16,211 nucleotides of DNA from an uncultured Collinsella sp. (GTDB taxonomy: Bacteria > Actinomycetota > Coriobacteriia > Coriobacteriales > Coriobacteriaceae): positions 1-16,211 of the forward strand of contig CAUAAZ010000043.1 of assembly GCA_958427145.1 (NCBI GenBank). The letters are read 5' to 3'. The notes under the pieces are model-generated. The model searched no databases and was not told where the DNA came from. It saw only the letters and a program-made list of their open reading frames with translations. Positions 14,761 to 16,211 of this stretch are shown piece by piece. Each line of letters begins with the position of its first letter. Within the stretch, counting starts at the first letter, position 1. The position numbers were made by a program, and so were the translations under genes.

Positions 14761-15982
14761 CTAGTTCTCGTCCTCAAACATACCACCCGCGACGACCTCG
14801 TACATACGCTCGAGCTCCAAGCGGTCCATCAAAAGCGGAACGGGGTACAGCGGATTGGCCTCGGCATCGGCATGCGCCGCCATCTCGGGAATGTCGGAGC
14901 GGCGAATGCCCGAGACATATATTGGGGATTCCCAGGATCTCGTTCATGCGGTCGACCCAATCGATAAAGGCCTCGGCCGCAAGACTATCCTGCGCGGTAG
15001 CCGGCGCAATGCCCGCCATGCGAGCAAGATCGGCAAGCTTGGGGGCGGCGGCGTCACCATAAGCGCGAAGCATGTGCGGCAGGATGATCGCGTTGGCCAA
15101 ACCGTGCGGAATTCCGTATCGGCCGCCCAGACTGTGCGCGATGGCATGCACATATCCGACATAGGAGCGGGTAAACGCAACGCCCGCCTTATACGCCGCC
15201 GAAAGCATATTGCGACGAGCGCGTATGTCGTCACCATGCTCATAGGCCTCGAGCAAATTGTCGTGGATAAGCTGCACCGCCTGTCGCGCCATCTTGCGCG
15301 TATAGGGCGTGGTGCTTCGCCCGATAAAGGCCTCAACGGCATGCGTCAGGGCGTCCATGCCCGTCTGCCCCGTAATGGAAGCGGGCAAGCCGCACGTAAA
15401 CTCGGGGTCGTGGACTGCAAAACGCGGGATGAGCACAAAGTCGTTAATGGGGTATTTGTAGTGCGTCCCGTCATCGGTAATTACCGCCGCAAGTGTGGCT
15501 TCGCTTCCCGTACCGGCGGTAGTGGGAACGGCGATGAGCAGCGGCAGGCGACGATGAATCCGCAGCAGGCCGCGCATCTTGTTGATGGGCTTGTTTGGCT
15601 GCGCAATGCGTGCGCCCACGCCCTTGGCACAGTCCATGGCCGAGCCACCGCCAAAGCCGATAATGGCCTGGCAGGCGCTCTCTCGATACAGGGACGCCGC
15701 TTCTTCCACGTTTGAAACCGTGGGGTTTGCACGCGTTTCGGCATAGACCGTAACGCCAATCCCCCTGGATGCGAGCGCCGTCTCGAGCGGTGCCGTGAGT
15801 CCCAGACGGGCAATGCCGGGATCCGTCACGATAAGGACCTTCTGGATCGAGCGCTTTTGAAGCACCGCGGGCACATCCTCGGCATGCTCCAAAATGCGCG
15901 GCTCGGTATAGGGCAGGATCGGCAATGCAATGCGAAAAACCGTCTGATATGTTCGGCACCAGGCACGACGGGCTAGATGCAT
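14761..15982 (-). pseudogene. Iron-containing alcohol dehydrogenase, frameshifted near the C-terminus
   Basis: A group III (Fe-dependent) alcohol dehydrogenase. ATG at 15982 follows AAGGAG by eight bases. NAD-binding GFGGGSAMDCAK (109-120) and PTTAGTGSEAT (153-163) are present, as are metal ligands D210 and H214 (GMDALTHAVEAF), H279 and H293 (IPHGLANAI). The frame is normal to LGIP at about residue 353. It then shifts at 14916-14923 and reads a nonsense tail to a stop at 14774. In the neighbouring frame the expected tail continues (YVSGIRRSDIPEMA ... ANPLYPVPLLMD) to TAG at 14761, 9 bp before the dehydrogenase start. One extra base in AATATATG explains this. Active-site residues precede the break, but about 50 C-terminal residues are lost. 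It may be a true recent mutation or a sequencing error. Confidence 0.88.
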
Positions 15983-16000
15983 AAAGGAAACTCCTTCATT

Positions 16001-16016
16001 TGTTGATAGGTCAACA
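16001..16016. promoter_or_regulatory. Candidate operator palindrome upstream of the alcohol dehydrogenase gene
   Basis: TGTTGA, TAGG, TCAACA is a perfect 6-bp inverted repeat centred 26 bases before the start codon. Related words recur further upstream (TCAATCAACA at 16071-16080, GGTTGATT near 16102-16109, CTCAACC near 16116). A possible -10 box TACAAT (complement of 16029-16034) would place the palindrome just after the transcription start, fitting a repressor site. The whole 15983-16211 stretch has no gene. Confidence 0.4.
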
Positions 16017-16164
16017 TTTGCTCGCCCGATTGTACTCAGCGGCGGTCAAAGACGGCCTGCCAATCGTTAATCAATCAACATCTTCATATCTCAAAATTGT
16101 TTGGTTGATTTCCGATCTCAACCGAACACATTGAGCGAATAGGCCGTTCCCGCAGCTAGCCGAA

Positions 16165-16204
16165 CGCCCCCGCGGCCCCTCACGGGGTCCGGGGGCGCCG
16201 TTTT
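16165..16204 (+). terminator. GC-rich terminator-like hairpin at the right edge
   Basis: CGCCCCCG (16165-16172) pairs with CGGGGGCG (16190-16197). Inside, GCCCC pairs with GGGGT around a TCAC loop. CCGTTTT follows on the plus strand. No plus-strand gene is visible to its left, so it either ends an unseen small transcript or serves a minus-strand gene lying beyond the window. Confidence 0.6.
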
Positions 16205-16211
16205 CCCAGTT

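Noticed and set aside
1..16211. Search for tRNA genes, CRISPR repeats, transposases and riboswitches
   Set aside because: No cloverleaf, regular spaced repeat array, transposase frame or known riboswitch core was seen in the intergenic stretches.

Overview
The window is high-GC bacterial DNA whose proteins look like those of Coriobacteriia, most likely Collinsella or a close relative. This rests on the actinobacterial Ski2-type helicase with a DUF3516-like half, strong GC-ending codon bias, AGGAGG-type ribosome sites and gut-anaerobe alcohol/aldehyde dehydrogenases. Genus assignment is inference. No tRNA, rRNA, CRISPR array, transposase or phage gene was seen.

Layout. Left part (1-4744, all minus strand): the first codons of a membrane protein run off the left edge. 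Next comes a tight pair in which elp3 (radical SAM/GNAT tRNA wobble-uridine enzyme) is followed with no gap by a membrane-anchored SpeE-like Rossmann protein. A hairpin terminator separates these from a translationally coupled pair: a membrane-anchored XRE regulator and a DUF4097 beta-repeat protein. Centre (4745-9896, plus strand): a methyltransferase resembling eukaryotic Trm9/ALKBH8, then trmB (tRNA m7G46 methyltransferase family, with an altered PDPW motif). A 123-bp element with 21/22-bp terminal inverted repeats follows, then a large Ski2-like helicase. Right part (9897-16211, minus strand): a DUF2130 coiled-coil nuclease-like protein; a HIRAN / 59-aa charged microprotein / metallophosphoesterase run; a 27-aa hydrophobic toxin-like peptide whose Shine-Dalgarno site lies in a hairpin; an aldehyde dehydrogenase; and an iron-containing alcohol dehydrogenase broken by one frameshift near its C-terminus.

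How the genes may work together. The left and centre hold a concentration of probable tRNA-modification enzymes. Elp3 is known to make carboxymethyl-type modification of U34, and Trm9 methylates the product to mcm5U34. Finding an Elp3 and a Trm9-like protein about 2 kb apart in a bacterium suggests a compact bacterial mcm5U34 route, and this is the most interesting hypothesis here. The alcohol and aldehyde dehydrogenases form an operon able to interconvert alcohol, aldehyde and acid. The HIRAN, microprotein and phosphoesterase genes are closely spaced and may act together on nucleic acids.
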